Source of the DNA: Lactococcus protaetiae
Lineage (GTDB): Bacteria > Bacillota > Bacilli > Lactobacillales > Streptococcaceae
Assembly: GCF_006965445.1 (NCBI RefSeq)
Contig: NZ_CP041356.1
Location: forward strand, 2,356,001 to 2,420,000
Direction: 5' to 3'
Length of the DNA: 64,000 nt
The notes beneath the pieces are model-generated. The model saw only the letters and a program-made list of their open reading frames with translations, searched no databases and had not been told where the DNA came from. Positions 28,183 to 39,427 of this stretch are shown here, in pieces (the first letter of the stretch is position 1; each line of letters opens with the position of its first letter). A program made the position numbers and the translations under genes.

Positions 28183-28920
28183 CTACTTACCAATACGAAT
28201 ATTTGACTTAGGCTTCAATGATTTTTTAGCAAAATGAGTTGCAACAGCACCTCCACCATGCATTTTATACTCCACCGCCGAAAAACCTGCGCGTTCAAAT
28301 AACTCTTTTAACAGCTTTGCATTTGGAAAATCTTTAGCTGACTTTTGTAACCAACGATATTCTTCATAAGACTTAGCAAATAATTTTCCAAAAAGTGGCA
28401 TGATATTTTCAAAATATAACTCAAAAGCTTGCTTGTAAACAGGCAATGTGGGATGAGAGGTCTCAATACAAATTGCCCTACCTCCAGGCTTTAAAACACG
28501 GTATATCTCTGATAGTACGGTAAGATAGTTGGGTGTATTTCTAAGCCCATAGCCAATCGTAACCACATCAAACTGCTGATTAGCAAAAGGCAACTCCATT
28601 GCATTTCCCTGAATTAACTCAATGTTTTTATCTCCACGCTTAGCAACTTTTGCTTGAGCAATGGCCAGCATATTCTCCGAAAAGTCTAAACCAGTCGCTT
28701 GCCCACTCTCTCCTACAGCCTCCGCCAAATCAAGTAGCCAATCTCCAGTTCCACAGCACAAATCAAGCACTTTTTGCCCCGTTAAATTTCCCATTTTTTT
28801 CATTGTTTGCGCTCGCCACAAATCATGTTGTTTAAAGCTAATAATTGAGTTCATCTTATCGTAGTCTTCTGAGATTGTATTAAAAATCTCATGCACACGT
28901 TCTTCATTTACTTCTGTCAT
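28183..28920 (-). CDS. menG: Demethylmenaquinone methyltransferase
   Basis: 245 residues. Last step of menaquinone synthesis: SAM-dependent C-methylation of demethylmenaquinone. SAM motif VLDLCCGTGDWLLDLA (about 50-65) is preceded by YDKMNSIISFKQHDLWR, a UbiE/MenG signature, and followed by TIGYGLRNTPNYLTVLSEIYRVLKPGG, the second UbiE signature. Menaquinone would serve the respiratory chain used by lactococci with heme. First gene of a pair with the ClC transporter; no obvious functional link between them. Confidence 0.94.
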   Translation of the reverse strand: MTEVNEERVHEIFNTISEDYDKMNSIISFKQHDLWRAQTMKKMGNLTGQKVLDLCCGTGDWLLDLAEAVGESGQATGLDFSENMLAIAQAKVAKRGDKNIELIQGNAMELPFANQQFDVVTIGYGLRNTPNYLTVLSEIYRVLKPGGRAICIETSHPTLPVYKQAFELYFENIMPLFGKLFAKSYEEYRWLQKSAKDFPNAKLLKELFERAGFSAVEYKMHGGGAVATHFAKKSLKPKSNIRIGK

Positions 28921-29033
28921 ATTTTTATTATATCACACCCCGCAATCACATATTTACATTGAACTATTTTATACTGCCAAGGTTCCCAACATTCTTATCT
29001 CTTTATCTATATTAATTACAATATTTTTTAATG

Positions 29034-29057
29034 AAAAAAGCCCTATATAGATAGGGC
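29034..29057 (-). terminator. Terminator beyond the repeat downstream of the CW_7 protein gene
   Basis: Stem GCCCTAT/ATAGGGC (29040-29057) and six Ts on the minus strand. Repeat 29139-29345 lies between it and the stop at 29470. Confidence 0.8.
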
Positions 29058-29138
29058 AATTTAAAGTTTGACACTACTAAAGTAGAGTAAGCCAACTCTG
29101 ATGTAGAAATCTACAAAGAAGTTAGATACTGCTTAATT

Positions 29139-29345
29139 TTATCAAAGCAAGTGCGTGCTATCTCCGCTTCACTACGCTGTCGTTCTACTGCCCTAAGCGT
29201 TTTTGACGCTTTAGCGAAATCAACAGTGTGCGAAGCGAGATAGACTTCTGGGATGGGGTAACCCATATTATTGATGTCAATAGACTTTTGCAGCTTTAGC
29301 TGCGTACAGATCGCTTAGTTGTTACACCTAGAGGTTGTACCCTAA
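29139..29345 (-). repeat. Repeat family 1, truncated copy
   Basis: Left terminus TTATCAAAGCAAGTGCGTGC is intact. The right end stops after the CTTAGTTGTTACACCTAGAGG and GTTGTACCC modules; the CTGAATAAGTCTTGAC terminus is missing. Confidence 0.85.
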
Positions 29346-29469
29346 ACTTCAAAGTAGAACTAGCTATATCAAATCATACAATACGTAAAGTCATAAGCAT
29401 TCAATTATTAATATTTATAGTCTTTTCACTTGATAACCAACTGAAAAGACACTTGCAATCTTTCAATAC

Positions 29470-30054
29470 TTAGTTGTAAACCACCCAGCTACCAGCGGGA
29501 AGTTTACTTGCCATAGCAATCTGTTCGCTCAAAGGCATACCAGAATATTCACCATGACCTAGCAATTGAAAAACGCCATAAGCACCTGAACTCGCATTAA
29601 CACTATCAACTAACCCGTTTGATTCACGAGAGATGATATAAGCCCACTCACTAGCAGAATAACCAGCCGTATTTGCTGTATTAGCCATCATATAATTTGC
29701 GAGCGCTTGAATGTCAACTTGTCCAGAATTTTGGCTCATATTGAGTCCATCAGAAACACTTTGTACTGATGTAACTTTAGTAGGTTGTCTTTCAATAATC
29801 TTAGTAGATACGGGAGTTTGTTTTACTTTTCCTAGTAAGATATCATTAACTTCTGCTTGGATAACTTTAGCATCAAAACCTTTGTTTGTTAGTTTTGTGA
29901 TGCGTTCACCACCGTCACCATAGTTTCCATTAATCACCTCCAGCGCAATGTCATGTGTTGATGGAGTAGGGGTGTCTGCATGAGCAATACCACTACTGAT
30001 AAACATTAACGATGCAACTAATCCAGTTGAAATAGCAACTTTACTTAACTTCAT
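29470..30054 (-). CDS. Secreted protein with CW_7-like repeat and transglycosylase-like C-terminus
   Basis: 194 residues. Signal peptide at residues 1-26 (KVAISTGLVASLMFISSGIAHA, probable cleavage after AHA). Residues about 37-75 (ALEVINGNYGDGGERITKL and the following VIQAEVNDIL) resemble the Cpl-7/CW_7 cell-wall-binding repeat. The C-terminal 75 residues (NTAGYSASEWAYIISRESNGLVDSVNASSGAYGVFQLL) match the short lysozyme/SLT-like domain of aggregation-promoting and stationary-phase secreted proteins; the glutamate in ISRESNG is the likely catalytic acid. It is extracellular or wall-bound. A weak-hydrolase or wall-remodelling role is inferred. Its leader is long (see 30055-30512). Confidence 0.8.
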   Translation of the reverse strand: MKLSKVAISTGLVASLMFISSGIAHADTPTPSTHDIALEVINGNYGDGGERITKLTNKGFDAKVIQAEVNDILLGKVKQTPVSTKIIERQPTKVTSVQSVSDGLNMSQNSGQVDIQALANYMMANTANTAGYSASEWAYIISRESNGLVDSVNASSGAYGVFQLLGHGEYSGMPLSEQIAMASKLPAGSWVVYN

Positions 30055-30512
30055 TTAGACCTTTCGATTTCGCCACTAAGAATATTCCATAGGAGTACGA
30101 TCCAGTATATACCCTATCATCATGGTTACTTCCCATACACATCATAAAGTCTTGAACGCTTGTGTAGGATTACCGTAAGCAGTTTAACGTCATTGCACGC
30201 TATGGACGTTACACCTTTAAAATATTCAGCTCTTCTTTAAGATTAAAGGTCTATTAGTGTACTCTAAATAATAAAAAATGCCGTAACATTTATGAGTAGC
30301 CAATTCTACTCTCCTTCCCTTAAACAAAACTTAATTAAATTAAGGAATTGTTTTTTGTTTTAATATAAAACGATTACATTTATATTTTTTTTGAAATAAA
30401 AAGTAGGCAAAGTCGTAAAACTTTGCCTACTAAAAAACCTTTTTAAAACTACTTTATATTCTCATTTAAAGCGTTTTATCCCTATACTTCATAGTAAAAT
30501 GAAATATCAGCT
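30055..30512. other. Gene-free space with possible long leader of the secreted-protein gene
   Basis: About 460 bases with no reading frame. The half next to 30054 has an inverted repeat AACGTC/GACGTT (about 30188-30212) in the leftward orientation and no family 1 or 2 repeat. The other half contains the terminator at 30402-30431. The remainder is AT-rich. Confidence 0.45.
30402..30431 (-). terminator. Terminator of the phospho-beta-glucosidase gene
   Basis: Perfect 11-bp stem AGTAGGCAAAG/CTTTGCCTACT, with T runs on both strands; it follows the leftward gene that ends at 30513. Confidence 0.88.
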
Positions 30513-31976
<1,464 letters not shown>

Positions 31977-31981
31977 TTATT

Positions 31982-32350
31982 CTAACATTTTTCAAAATGA
32001 TTTAATAGCGTTTTCATTTTTATTTTTAATATTTTTTGATTTACGAAAAAAAGACAATTCTTATTTAGAAGAGTTGTCTTTTGGGGTTCTTCCCAATTTC
32101 GTCGCAAGCTAAAATGGTCTGGAACTAGGTCATACCCAGGAGTGCACAATGGATGACAACGTAAAATACGAGCGGTTCCCATTGCTATACCTTTTGTGGC
32201 ACCGTGTTTTTCTATCGCCTGAATCATATAGTTGGAGCAGGTAGGATAATAACGGCAAGCTGGAGGGAGAGCTGGAGAAATCCAACGCTGATAACCATGC
32301 ACTGCCTTCACTAATACTTTTTTCATATTTCTTTCATTGGGATGTTTCAT
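31982..32350 (-). CDS. yidD: Membrane protein insertion efficiency factor YidD (frame probably shifted near the C-terminus)
   Basis: Small amphipathic inner-face protein that aids YidC-dependent insertion. The family core is [32 protein letters not shown] and [15 protein letters not shown], with the conserved cysteines [10 protein letters not shown] and RCHPL. ATG 32326 (MKKVLVKAV) or 32350 (MKHPNERN) can start it; the latter has ACAGGA upstream. The frame as given reads through the terminator hairpin and ends with a 30-residue hydrophobic tail foreign to the family. If one base is added in the run at 32083-32086, the frame stops at TAA within the hairpin loop after ...NWEEPPKDNSSK, giving a normal length. 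Confidence 0.85.
   Translation of the reverse strand: MKHPNERNMKKVLVKAVHGYQRWISPALPPACRYYPTCSNYMIQAIEKHGATKGIAMGTARILRCHPLCTPGYDLVPDHFSLRRNWEEPQKTTLLNKNCLFFVNQKILKIKMKTLLNHFEKC
32003..32016 (-). promoter_or_regulatory. Putative cre site upstream of the GH1 gene
   Basis: TGAAAACGCTATTA on the minus strand fits the cre pattern in the left half and the central CG. It lies 57-70 bases upstream of the GH1 start, in the position expected for repression by CcpA. Confidence 0.5.
32048..32082 (-). terminator. Terminator of yidD
   Basis: Stem AAAGACAA.TC/GA.TTGTCTTT with a loop, then seven Ts on the minus strand. It lies inside the open reading frame assigned to yidD, an indication that the frame runs on past its true stop. 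Confidence 0.75.
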
Positions 32351-32542
32351 AATCCTGTAATTTATCCATCATTTACCAATATTTATCCAACAGTTCGCTG
32401 AAATCCAACTCATAGACGACTTGCTTATTTCTGTAAGCTCGGATACTACCGACAAAAGATTGAACTATTGAAGTCACTTATTCTGTCAGTGTCTGGATCA
32501 TTTCCCTTTTGTCAGTATACTGACAGCTTTGTTTGTTAATGT

Positions 32543-34285
32543 CTATTTTAGAAGTTGAAGGATATCAGCAACCATTAGTTCTGGTGTGAGGTGATAACGT
32601 TCATATAATTCTGATGCGGGTACGGAATCATTAAATTCACGTTTTGCGCCAAAATTCAAAACTTTTACATCATATTTTCCGAGGAATGACGCTACTTTTT
32701 GACCGAATCCTCCGTCTAAAATTCCATCTTCAATAGTGACAATAACCTCATGATTTTCTGTCAGTGCTGACAGAAATGTTTGATCTAAATCATTGACAAA
32801 AAGTGGATTGACAAGTGTTGCTTCAATTCCCGACTTGGAGAGTTCTGAAACGATTTTTTCTCCATGAGAGTATAAGCCACCAAGCGCCAAAATTGCGACT
32901 TTTTCGCCGACTTTTTCCATCTGATAAGATGGTTCTGAATAGTCTGTCAGTACTGACAAACGTGACTCCACACCATGTTCTGGCATTTGAATCACAACTG
33001 GCTCTTCATGCTGTGCAAGCGCCCAGTCAAGCATAGACAGTAATTCTTCCTCCGAAGTTGGCGCGAGATATTTAAGATTTGGAATATTAGAAATCCATGT
33101 CATTGCTGATGAACCTTGGTGTGTCTTATCAGAACCAGAAATCACACCACCTTTGACAATGATAATTGCTGGTTCTTCATTAATTGCGACATCATGCCAA
33201 AGTTGGTCGTAAGCACGTTGTAAAAAGGTCGAATTATGGAAAATAATTGGGCGCGCACCATAAGCCGCCATTGCTCCACCAAAAGTAATCGTGAACTGTT
33301 CAGCAATTCCTGCATCAATATAGCGTTCAGGGTATTTGCTGGCAAATTGTTTCAGACCAAAAATCCCTGGAATTGCGGCATTAATAGCGACAAGTGGTAG
33401 ACCTTCTGCCATTTTTTTATCCAGATAATCAAGCATGACACTTATGTAAGATTTTGTAGATGGTGCTGCTTTTAAAGCACCTGTTTCTAAATCAAATGCC
33501 CCACGCCAGTGAAAATTTTCTTTATTCTCAATTGCTGGTGCATAGCCATGTCCTTTTTCGGTGTGAATATGTAAAACAATGGGATGATTAATGTCTTTCA
33601 CTTCTTCAAAAAGATGAATCAACGCTTCAATATCATTTCCTTCTTCAAGATATTTATAATCTAAACCGAAGGTTTTAAAGAAGTTATTTGCTGCCGCTCC
33701 CTTTGTTTCACGTAACTCAGCAAGATTACGATATAAACCACCATGATTTTCAGCAATTGACATTTGATTATCATTAAAAATAATAATAAGATTACTATCA
33801 AAATCCCCTGCGTTATTTAACGCTTCCATAGCAAGTCCGCCAGAAATTGAACCATCTCCAATCACTGCAATAATATTTTCTTTGTTTCCTTTCAAATCGC
33901 GTGCCTTAGCAAATCCTAAAGCGTTTGCCACAGAAGTTGAAGTATGACCTACAGTGAAGAAATCGTGCTCAGACTCATGCTGACTAGTATAGGGAGTAAT
34001 GTCATGAAAGTGTCCATCAGTAAAACCAGCCTTGCGTCCCGTCAAAATCTTATGAGGATAAGTTTGATGAGAAACATCCCAGATAAACTTATCAACAGGT
34101 GAATTAAAAACTTTGTGTAGAGCAATTGTTAACTCTGTTACTCCAAGATTAGGACCAACGTGCCCCCCGACATTTGAAACTTTATGAAGCACAGTAGCAC
34201 GTACTTCAGTGGCTAATTCATTAAGCTCTGAAATTGTCAAATTTTTTACATCCGCAGGTGTATTTACTTTATCTAAAATTGACAT
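32543..34285 (-). CDS. dxs: 1-Deoxy-D-xylulose-5-phosphate synthase-like protein
   Basis: 580 residues, 40-60 shorter than most Dxs. Thiamine-diphosphate site: GDGSISGGLAMEALNNAGDF then NDNQMSI. Substrate and catalytic features include GGHVGPNLGVTELTIALH, WDVSHQTYPHKILTGR and the transketolase core AGIAEQFTITFGGAMA. It condenses pyruvate and glyceraldehyde-3-P to DXP, the first step of the MEP pathway and a precursor for thiamine and pyridoxal. Lactococci make isoprenoids by the mevalonate route, so the purpose of this enzyme is open. Contains palindromes at about 32756 and 32944. Stands alone, with a CTGTCAG/CTGACAG-rich 3' region. Confidence 0.85.
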   Translation of the reverse strand: MSILDKVNTPADVKNLTISELNELATEVRATVLHKVSNVGGHVGPNLGVTELTIALHKVFNSPVDKFIWDVSHQTYPHKILTGRKAGFTDGHFHDITPYTSQHESEHDFFTVGHTSTSVANALGFAKARDLKGNKENIIAVIGDGSISGGLAMEALNNAGDFDSNLIIIFNDNQMSIAENHGGLYRNLAELRETKGAAANNFFKTFGLDYKYLEEGNDIEALIHLFEEVKDINHPIVLHIHTEKGHGYAPAIENKENFHWRGAFDLETGALKAAPSTKSYISVMLDYLDKKMAEGLPLVAINAAIPGIFGLKQFASKYPERYIDAGIAEQFTITFGGAMAAYGARPIIFHNSTFLQRAYDQLWHDVAINEEPAIIIVKGGVISGSDKTHQGSSAMTWISNIPNLKYLAPTSEEELLSMLDWALAQHEEPVVIQMPEHGVESRLSVLTDYSEPSYQMEKVGEKVAILALGGLYSHGEKIVSELSKSGIEATLVNPLFVNDLDQTFLSALTENHEVIVTIEDGILDGGFGQKVASFLGKYDVKVLNFGAKREFNDSVPASELYERYHLTPELMVADILQLLK

Positions 34286-34413
34286 TTTTTCTCTTTTCTA
34301 ATTATTTAAGTAAGATATCTAATAGGCAAACTTGATGTCACCACATACTTTGTCCCATCAAGTTCTATTTTGTAGTTTTCGTATTATAAAATACACAAAT
34401 ATTATCTTTTATT

Positions 34414-35801
34414 TTACAACTTTTGGAAAATTTTTGCAGGATTAACCATCGAATTGTCCAAACGAATTCTTATGATAAATTTTGTCCCTTGTGGTTGATT
34501 GTCCTCAACAGAAATTTTACCGTTATAAGCGTCAACAATTTGTTTCGCTAAGGATAGTCCCAAGCCCAAACCACCTTTTTGCCTTGTGCGTGCTTTATCT
34601 ACACGGAAAAAGCGGTCAAAAATCTTCTTTTTATCGTCGTTAGAAATTCCTTCACCATTATCAGCGACTGTAAAAATTAAGTTTCCTCCATTTTTTTGCA
34701 CATCAAGTGAAATCTCCCCGTCATCATCAGTATATTTCAGCGCATTATCAAACAGAATAGTCAATAACTGCTTAATCAAAGCTTGGTCTAAATTTATTGT
34801 TCCTTCTAATTTGACCGTTCCTGTAAACAGTTTTCCTGCATTTTCAGCAAGCATTTCATAACTATTGAAAATCATCTCAAAAAATGCTGCTGTTGTTTCT
34901 TCTGGTTCAATCTTAATTCCTGATTCACGACGAGCTAAGTTGAGCAGATTAGTGGTCAAAAGTCGCATATTTCGAACTTCTGACAGACTTTCAGAAATAT
35001 TTTCCGATTCATCAATGATTGTCGCTGTCGGTTTTTGAAATAAAAGTTCCAACCGATTTTGCAAAATAGCGAGTGGAGTACGTAATTCATGAGAAGCATT
35101 TTCCACAAATTCCTTTTGCTTCTCATAAGCAGATAGAATTGGTTTCAAAGTCCAATTAGCAAGATAAAGACTAATCACAACTGATAAAAGCCAAAAAGCA
35201 ACCATTGTCGTTAAAATAACAAGCATAGCACGACTCATCGCATCTTGAATTTGGTCAACATTTGAAAAGACCTGCACATAGGCTGGGGTAATGCTACCAT
35301 CATTGTTTGTAATGACAATTTGCGTTGTTAGATAGCGATAGTGCCAATCTGCACCATAGGGATTATGCACGGAAATTGTCCGAATCGTATTAATCGCATT
35401 TTTATTTAATTTTACTGCTTTTTTTAGATGACTAAGAACAAAATCTGATGGTCCCATATCAGTAGAGGCTGGGTAAAACTATGTCCATCAGCATCGTAGA
35501 AAAGTACACTATTCGTCGGACCATACGCTCCTTGGCTTTGCAAACTTCCTGTTCCAGTTTGATTATTTGCTGCATCTTGCAAAAAAGCCGAATTACGCGC
35601 TAAATCCTGTAAATTTTGGTCTGTTGCTTTATACATCCCAATCTGCATTACTTGAATGATGATAACTGCCAAAGCCACAAAAATTACTGTAAAAGCTAGA
35701 AAAAAATGAAGGAAATTTTTCCCATCATTTTTCACAATCGCTGAAGACTTAACTTTTTTAATTATTTTCTTCAAATTTTCTCTTTTCCATTTCGTCAGCA
35801 C
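34414..35801 (-). pseudogene. ciaH: Sensor histidine kinase CiaH (frame broken by one missing base)
   Basis: Two frame pieces of one gene, about 461 residues. Piece 1 (35801-35478) has a basic N-terminus, a membrane segment LHFFLAFTVIFVALAVIIIQVM and part of the extracellular loop (VLFYDADGHSF). Piece 2 has the rest of the loop, a second membrane segment ILTTMVAFWLLSVVISLYL, the phospho-acceptor motif ENASHELRTPLAILQNRLE (H-box), and N, G1 and G2 boxes (DNALKYTDDDG, VADNGEGIS, GGLGLGLSLA). The break is in AAAA at 35475-35478; adding one base joins GHSF to YPASTDMGPSDF. Separated from ciaR by a repeat (35890-36040). CiaRH responds to cell-wall and acid stress in streptococci; that role here is inferred. 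Confidence 0.85.
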
Positions 35802-35889
35802 TACAACTCATTCGTCATTCAGCTCTCTTTGAGGATAAGATTTACTGACAGACTTATAACAGTTTTGTCAGTACTGACAGAAATAATTT

Positions 35890-36040
35890 TTATCAAAGCA
35901 AGTGCGTGCTATCTCCACCCTTTCGGGCTCCGCTGTCGATGCTCGCTACGGTGGCAATCGCAATACTCCGACCTCTTAGGTCGGAGATAAAGCAACACTA
36001 AGCTTTGAGTTTCGTCCCACTGAATAAGTCTTGACTTCAT
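35890..36040 (-). repeat. Repeat family 1, short type-i copy inside the ciaRH operon
   Basis: 151 bp; termini TTATCAAAGCAAGTGCGTGC and AATAAGTCTTGACTTCAT. The right terminus carries the ciaR stop codon. Just to its left is TTGTCAGTACTGACAG (about 35867-35882). Confidence 0.92.
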
Positions 36041-36714
36041 CGCAAAATATATCCTACATTCCGCAAAGTAGAAAGATTGTTAACAAACTCTGTATCTTTC
36101 AACTTTTTACGTATTTTGCTCATATATACTTCAACAACCGTAACAGTAGTATCGCTATCATAACCCCAAATTCGGTCAAAAATTTGTTCTTTAGGCAGGA
36201 TAACATTTTGATTTTGCATCAGATAAACGACCAAATCAAACTCTTTACCAATCAAATCTACTGGTGTATCATCTACCATCGCTGATTTATTCGAAAGATT
36301 CAAGCGAACATTACCATAAGAAAGTCCATTGGAATCTTCAAGTTTTCCTGTGCGTTTTAGCAGTGCCTGAATACGCGCTCTTAACTCGTCAAGATAAAAA
36401 GGCTTTGTCAAATAGTCATCAGCACCAATATCAAAACCGTGCATCTTATCATCTAAGGATTCTTTTGCTGTCATGATAAGAACTGGCGTATCAACATTTT
36501 TTCCGCGTAATTCTTTCAAAACTTCAAAACCATTTTTTTCTGGCAACATCAAATCTAGCAAAATCAAATCATAGATTCCAAGCTCTGCTTCGTATAATCC
36601 TTCAATCCCATCATAGACTTGCTTTACTTCCGCAAATGATTTTAAGAAATCATAAACAGACTTGGATAACGATAAGTCGTCCTCGACCAACAAAATTTTA
36701 ATCATCGGATCCAT
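36037..36714 (-). CDS. ciaR: Response regulator CiaR
   Basis: 225 residues of the OmpR/PhoB class. Receiver domain with acidic pocket VEDD (residues 10-13), phospho-acceptor in [14 protein letters not shown] (Asp about 55), conserved Thr/Lys in LIMTAKES and YLTKPFY. The winged-helix output domain contains [37 protein letters not shown]. The whole sequence closely follows streptococcal CiaR. ATG at 36714 follows MDPM; an internal ATG ([10 protein letters not shown]) at 36705 is an alternative start and has GGATGGATCCG upstream. The stop TGA lies in the terminus of the repeat at 35890-36040. Confidence 0.93.
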   Translation of the reverse strand: MDPMIKILLVEDDLSLSKSVYDFLKSFAEVKQVYDGIEGLYEAELGIYDLILLDLMLPEKNGFEVLKELRGKNVDTPVLIMTAKESLDDKMHGFDIGADDYLTKPFYLDELRARIQALLKRTGKLEDSNGLSYGNVRLNLSNKSAMVDDTPVDLIGKEFDLVVYLMQNQNVILPKEQIFDRIWGYDSDTTVTVVEVYMSKIRKKLKDTEFVNNLSTLRNVGYILR

Positions 36715-37154
36715 CCTTCTTCACTTTTTTGAGCTAAAATCATTTTTCTTATCTCATGCTTTTATACTAGTTCATCTCTGTAGCCATAACTATACTGCTT
36801 TGTGACAATTTTCTCATTTTATAGGTTTTAAAAATAGCATCAAATGCAAGAAATAGTTTGCGTAAACGCAAACTCCAATTTCTAAAAGAAGCTTCTAAAA
36901 ATTAAACCATATTAGAACGTTACAATATAAAAAAACATTCAAGAAATCTCTAGTATTTTTACTTATATTTGTAAAATATACTCTCGCTATTTTTCAAATA
37001 AAGCTGATAAGAACGCGCTCACCCTTTCTTTTATTTTATACTATTATGCCGTTTTTGTCTTGTATTAAACTTAATCAATACTGAAATAAAACTAAAACAA
37101 TTATTTTGAATTCTTCTGATAACCCAAACAATATTTTTCTCCAAATTTCGTAGT
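36715..37154. other. AT-rich space upstream of ciaR with a long inverted repeat
   Basis: About 440 bases without a gene. At 36850-36882 a hairpin with arms GAAAT-AGTTTGCGT and ACGCAAACT-(CCA)-ATTTC stands out. Its core AGTTTGCGTAAACGCAAACT (9-bp arms, 2-base centre) resembles the GCAAACGTTTGC-type operator of the malE promoter with the half-sites inverted. No T run follows it. Nothing else recognised. Confidence 0.5.
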
Positions 37155-37680
37155 TGAAGTGATTACTTCATTGGTGGGAGATTCTTTCTCCCCACCAATG
37201 TTAGGGCACAACCTCTAGGTGTAACAACTAAGCGACCTGTACGCAGCTAAAGCTGCAACAGTCTGCTTAACATCAAAGATATGAGGTCACACCGTAGCGA
37301 AGCTTCGTTATCCATTCGCTCTATCTCCGCTTTGCTACGCTGTCGATTTTGCTAAGTTGCTAAAGCAACAAGCTCAAATCGCAATCGCTGAAGCGCTAAG
37401 ACCCTAGGGCAGTAGAACGAAAGCAGAGCTTGCTACTTCGCCTTATCGCTTTAGCGATTTAGAGCGAATAGACAGAGTGCTGCTTATCCCGCCACCTTAT
37501 AGAGGTGGGGAATTGCCACTCCGACTAGGTGCTTTGCCTTTTGCTCTTGCTGCTTTAGCAGCTAAGTAAACGGACAGCGGAGCAACGAAGTTGCGTAGAC
37601 CGTTCGCAGAACAGCGTGCGAAGCACGTAGCACCGTAGCGAGGATGGACAGCGGAGCCCAGCACGCACTTACTAAGTTAA
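37155..37680 (+). repeat. Repeat family 1, long type-ii copy
   Basis: 526 bp. Begins TGAAGTGATTACTTCATTGG, ends GCACGCACTTACTAAGTTAA. It contains modules of both short classes, including TTGGTGGGAGA...CCCACCAA, GCAGCTAAAGCTGC, TCGCTAAAGCGA-like stems, GTTGCGTAGACCGTTCGCAG and CGTGCGAAGCACG. Confidence 0.92.
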
Positions 37681-37713
37681 AAAGATTCCAAAGACAAGCT
37701 TCGGAATCTTTTT
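37679..37713 (-). terminator. Terminator of malR
   Basis: Stem AAAAAGATTCC/GGAATCTTTTT with T runs on both strands, just downstream of the malR stop at 37721. Confidence 0.85.
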
Positions 37714-37720
37714 AACTCTA

Positions 37721-38694
37721 TTATTTTTTGATTTTTGTTGATTCTCTCAAAATAAGCTCGAAAGGAATAATTGTTTTCTCAGGCAAAAAATTCTTATCAT
37801 TGGACAAATCTAAAAATTTTTTGACCGCAGCTGCGCCTAACTGCTCAATATGAATATCAAAAGTCGTCAAATAAGGATGTAAAATTGATGCAAAAATCGA
37901 ATTATTGTAGGTAATCATGCTGACATCGTCAGGTACTTTCAATCCAATTTCTGACAAACGTTCCACCACTTTCAACGCTAAGACGTCATCCATGACGACA
38001 AGAGCTGTTTCATCTTCTAGCATGAAGTCTTTGTTAAAAAATATAAGACGTTTTGTCAATCCTAATCGGTTCATCTCATCTTTGAAACCTTGATAACGTT
38101 CTTCGTAGACTTCTCCTTCTGTAGTATCAGTGACAAAGGCAATTTTTTGATGTTGAAGTTCAGCCAAGTGTCTGACTGCTTCTCTTCCCAAAAGCATATT
38201 ATCATTATCCACATGCGTAATCTCATTTTGCCGTTCAGAAGGTGTTCCAACTAGCACAAATGGAATATCATTTTCTAAAAGATAGTCACGAATTTCATCT
38301 CTTTTCCCTGCATATAAGATAATAAAACCATCCACTCGCTTCTCTGAGTATTGTAGCTCAACTTGTTTTTTTAATTCTTTGGTTGAATGCCCTGTTGCAA
38401 TAGCTACTGATACATTGTAATCACGAGCCGTTTCATTAATCGAGGTCAATATTTTCATAAAGAAAGGCTGACTGGCTTTATCACTTACAGGGGAAAGACA
38501 ACGCCAATGGTGTTTGTTTTACCTGAAGCTAAAATTTGAGCAGCTGCATTTCTCCTGTAACCTAAGTCTTGCATTGCTTTACGCACTTTAGCTTTGGTTT
38601 TATCGCTAATTTCTGAGCTGTCTTTTATGACTCGACTTACGGTCGAAGCATTTACTCCAGCTTTTTTTGCTACATCTTTAATTGTTACTGCCAT
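37721..38694 (-). pseudogene. malR: LacI-family maltose regulator MalR (frame broken by one missing base)
   Basis: Starts at ATG 38694 (MAVTIKDVAKKAGVNASTVSRVI), followed by hinge RRNAAAQILASGKTNTIGVVFP. The frame then stops. The effector-binding core continues in the next frame from VSDKASQPFFMKILTSIN to the stop at 37721. The break is in GGGG at 38490-38493; adding one base gives FPPVSDKASQPFF, the normal sequence at this point. Full product about 325 residues. Position at the end of the mal cluster supports the name; operators of the GCAAACGTTTGC type at the malE and dexC promoters are candidate targets. Whether it activates or represses here is not shown. Confidence 0.8.
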
Positions 38695-38815
38695 TTTCGT
38701 CTTCTGAGCAATGCCCAGACTGGATAAATCCAGCACTCCTTTCTTTATTTTTTTTCTATAAAAAGCGACAATGCTCTCGTTTTACTCATAACCCTTGGGC
38801 TTATTATGAAGTCAA

Positions 38816-39355
38816 GACTTATTCAGTGGGAGGCTCGTAAAACATTTGTCCTTTTTCCCTAGTCGCTATCTTCGCTGCGCTACGCTGTCCGTTTGATTGC
38901 CATTTGGCGTTGCCTCTATTCTTGTCACTTTAGTGACCTAGAATAGAGGACAAATGTTCATCGGCACTTTAGTGCCTTACAGCCAATGCCTTTTGTTCTT
39001 GGGCTTTTAGCCCTAAGCAAACGGACAAATGTCCTATGGTCATGCGAAGCTAGCTGCTAAAGCTGGCATCTTCGCTGCGCTCCGCTGTCGATTTCACTAA
39101 CCGACTAAAGTCGGAAGTTCAAATCGCAATCCAGCAAAGCTGGCAAGACGAAATGGTAAGAGCAAAAGGCGATTCGACTGATAAAAGGGCGACTCCCCGC
39201 TGAATTTAGGGTATAACCTCACATTTTCAATATGAGGTTACACCGTAGCGAAGCTTCGTTGTCCATTCGCTCTATCTTCGCTTTGCTCCGTTGTCGATTT
39301 CACTAACCGACTAAAGTCGCAAAGGCGGAGATAGCACGCACTTACTTCGATAAAA
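38816..39355 (+). repeat. Repeat family 1, long type-i copy between malR and mapA
   Basis: 540 bp. Begins ATGAAGTCAAGACTTATTCA, ends GCACGCACTTAC then TTCGATAAAA. It carries the nested hairpin at 38913-38949 (10-bp arms CCTCTATTCT/AGAATAGAGG with inner GTCACTTTAGTGAC) and several CGACTAAAGTCG-type stems. Confidence 0.92.
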
Positions 39356-39427
39356 AACTTATCTTTTTATAATCTTGTTCCATTTTGCTAAAAGTTTTTC
39401 AATTTGTCAACCTTTGATTACAATTTT

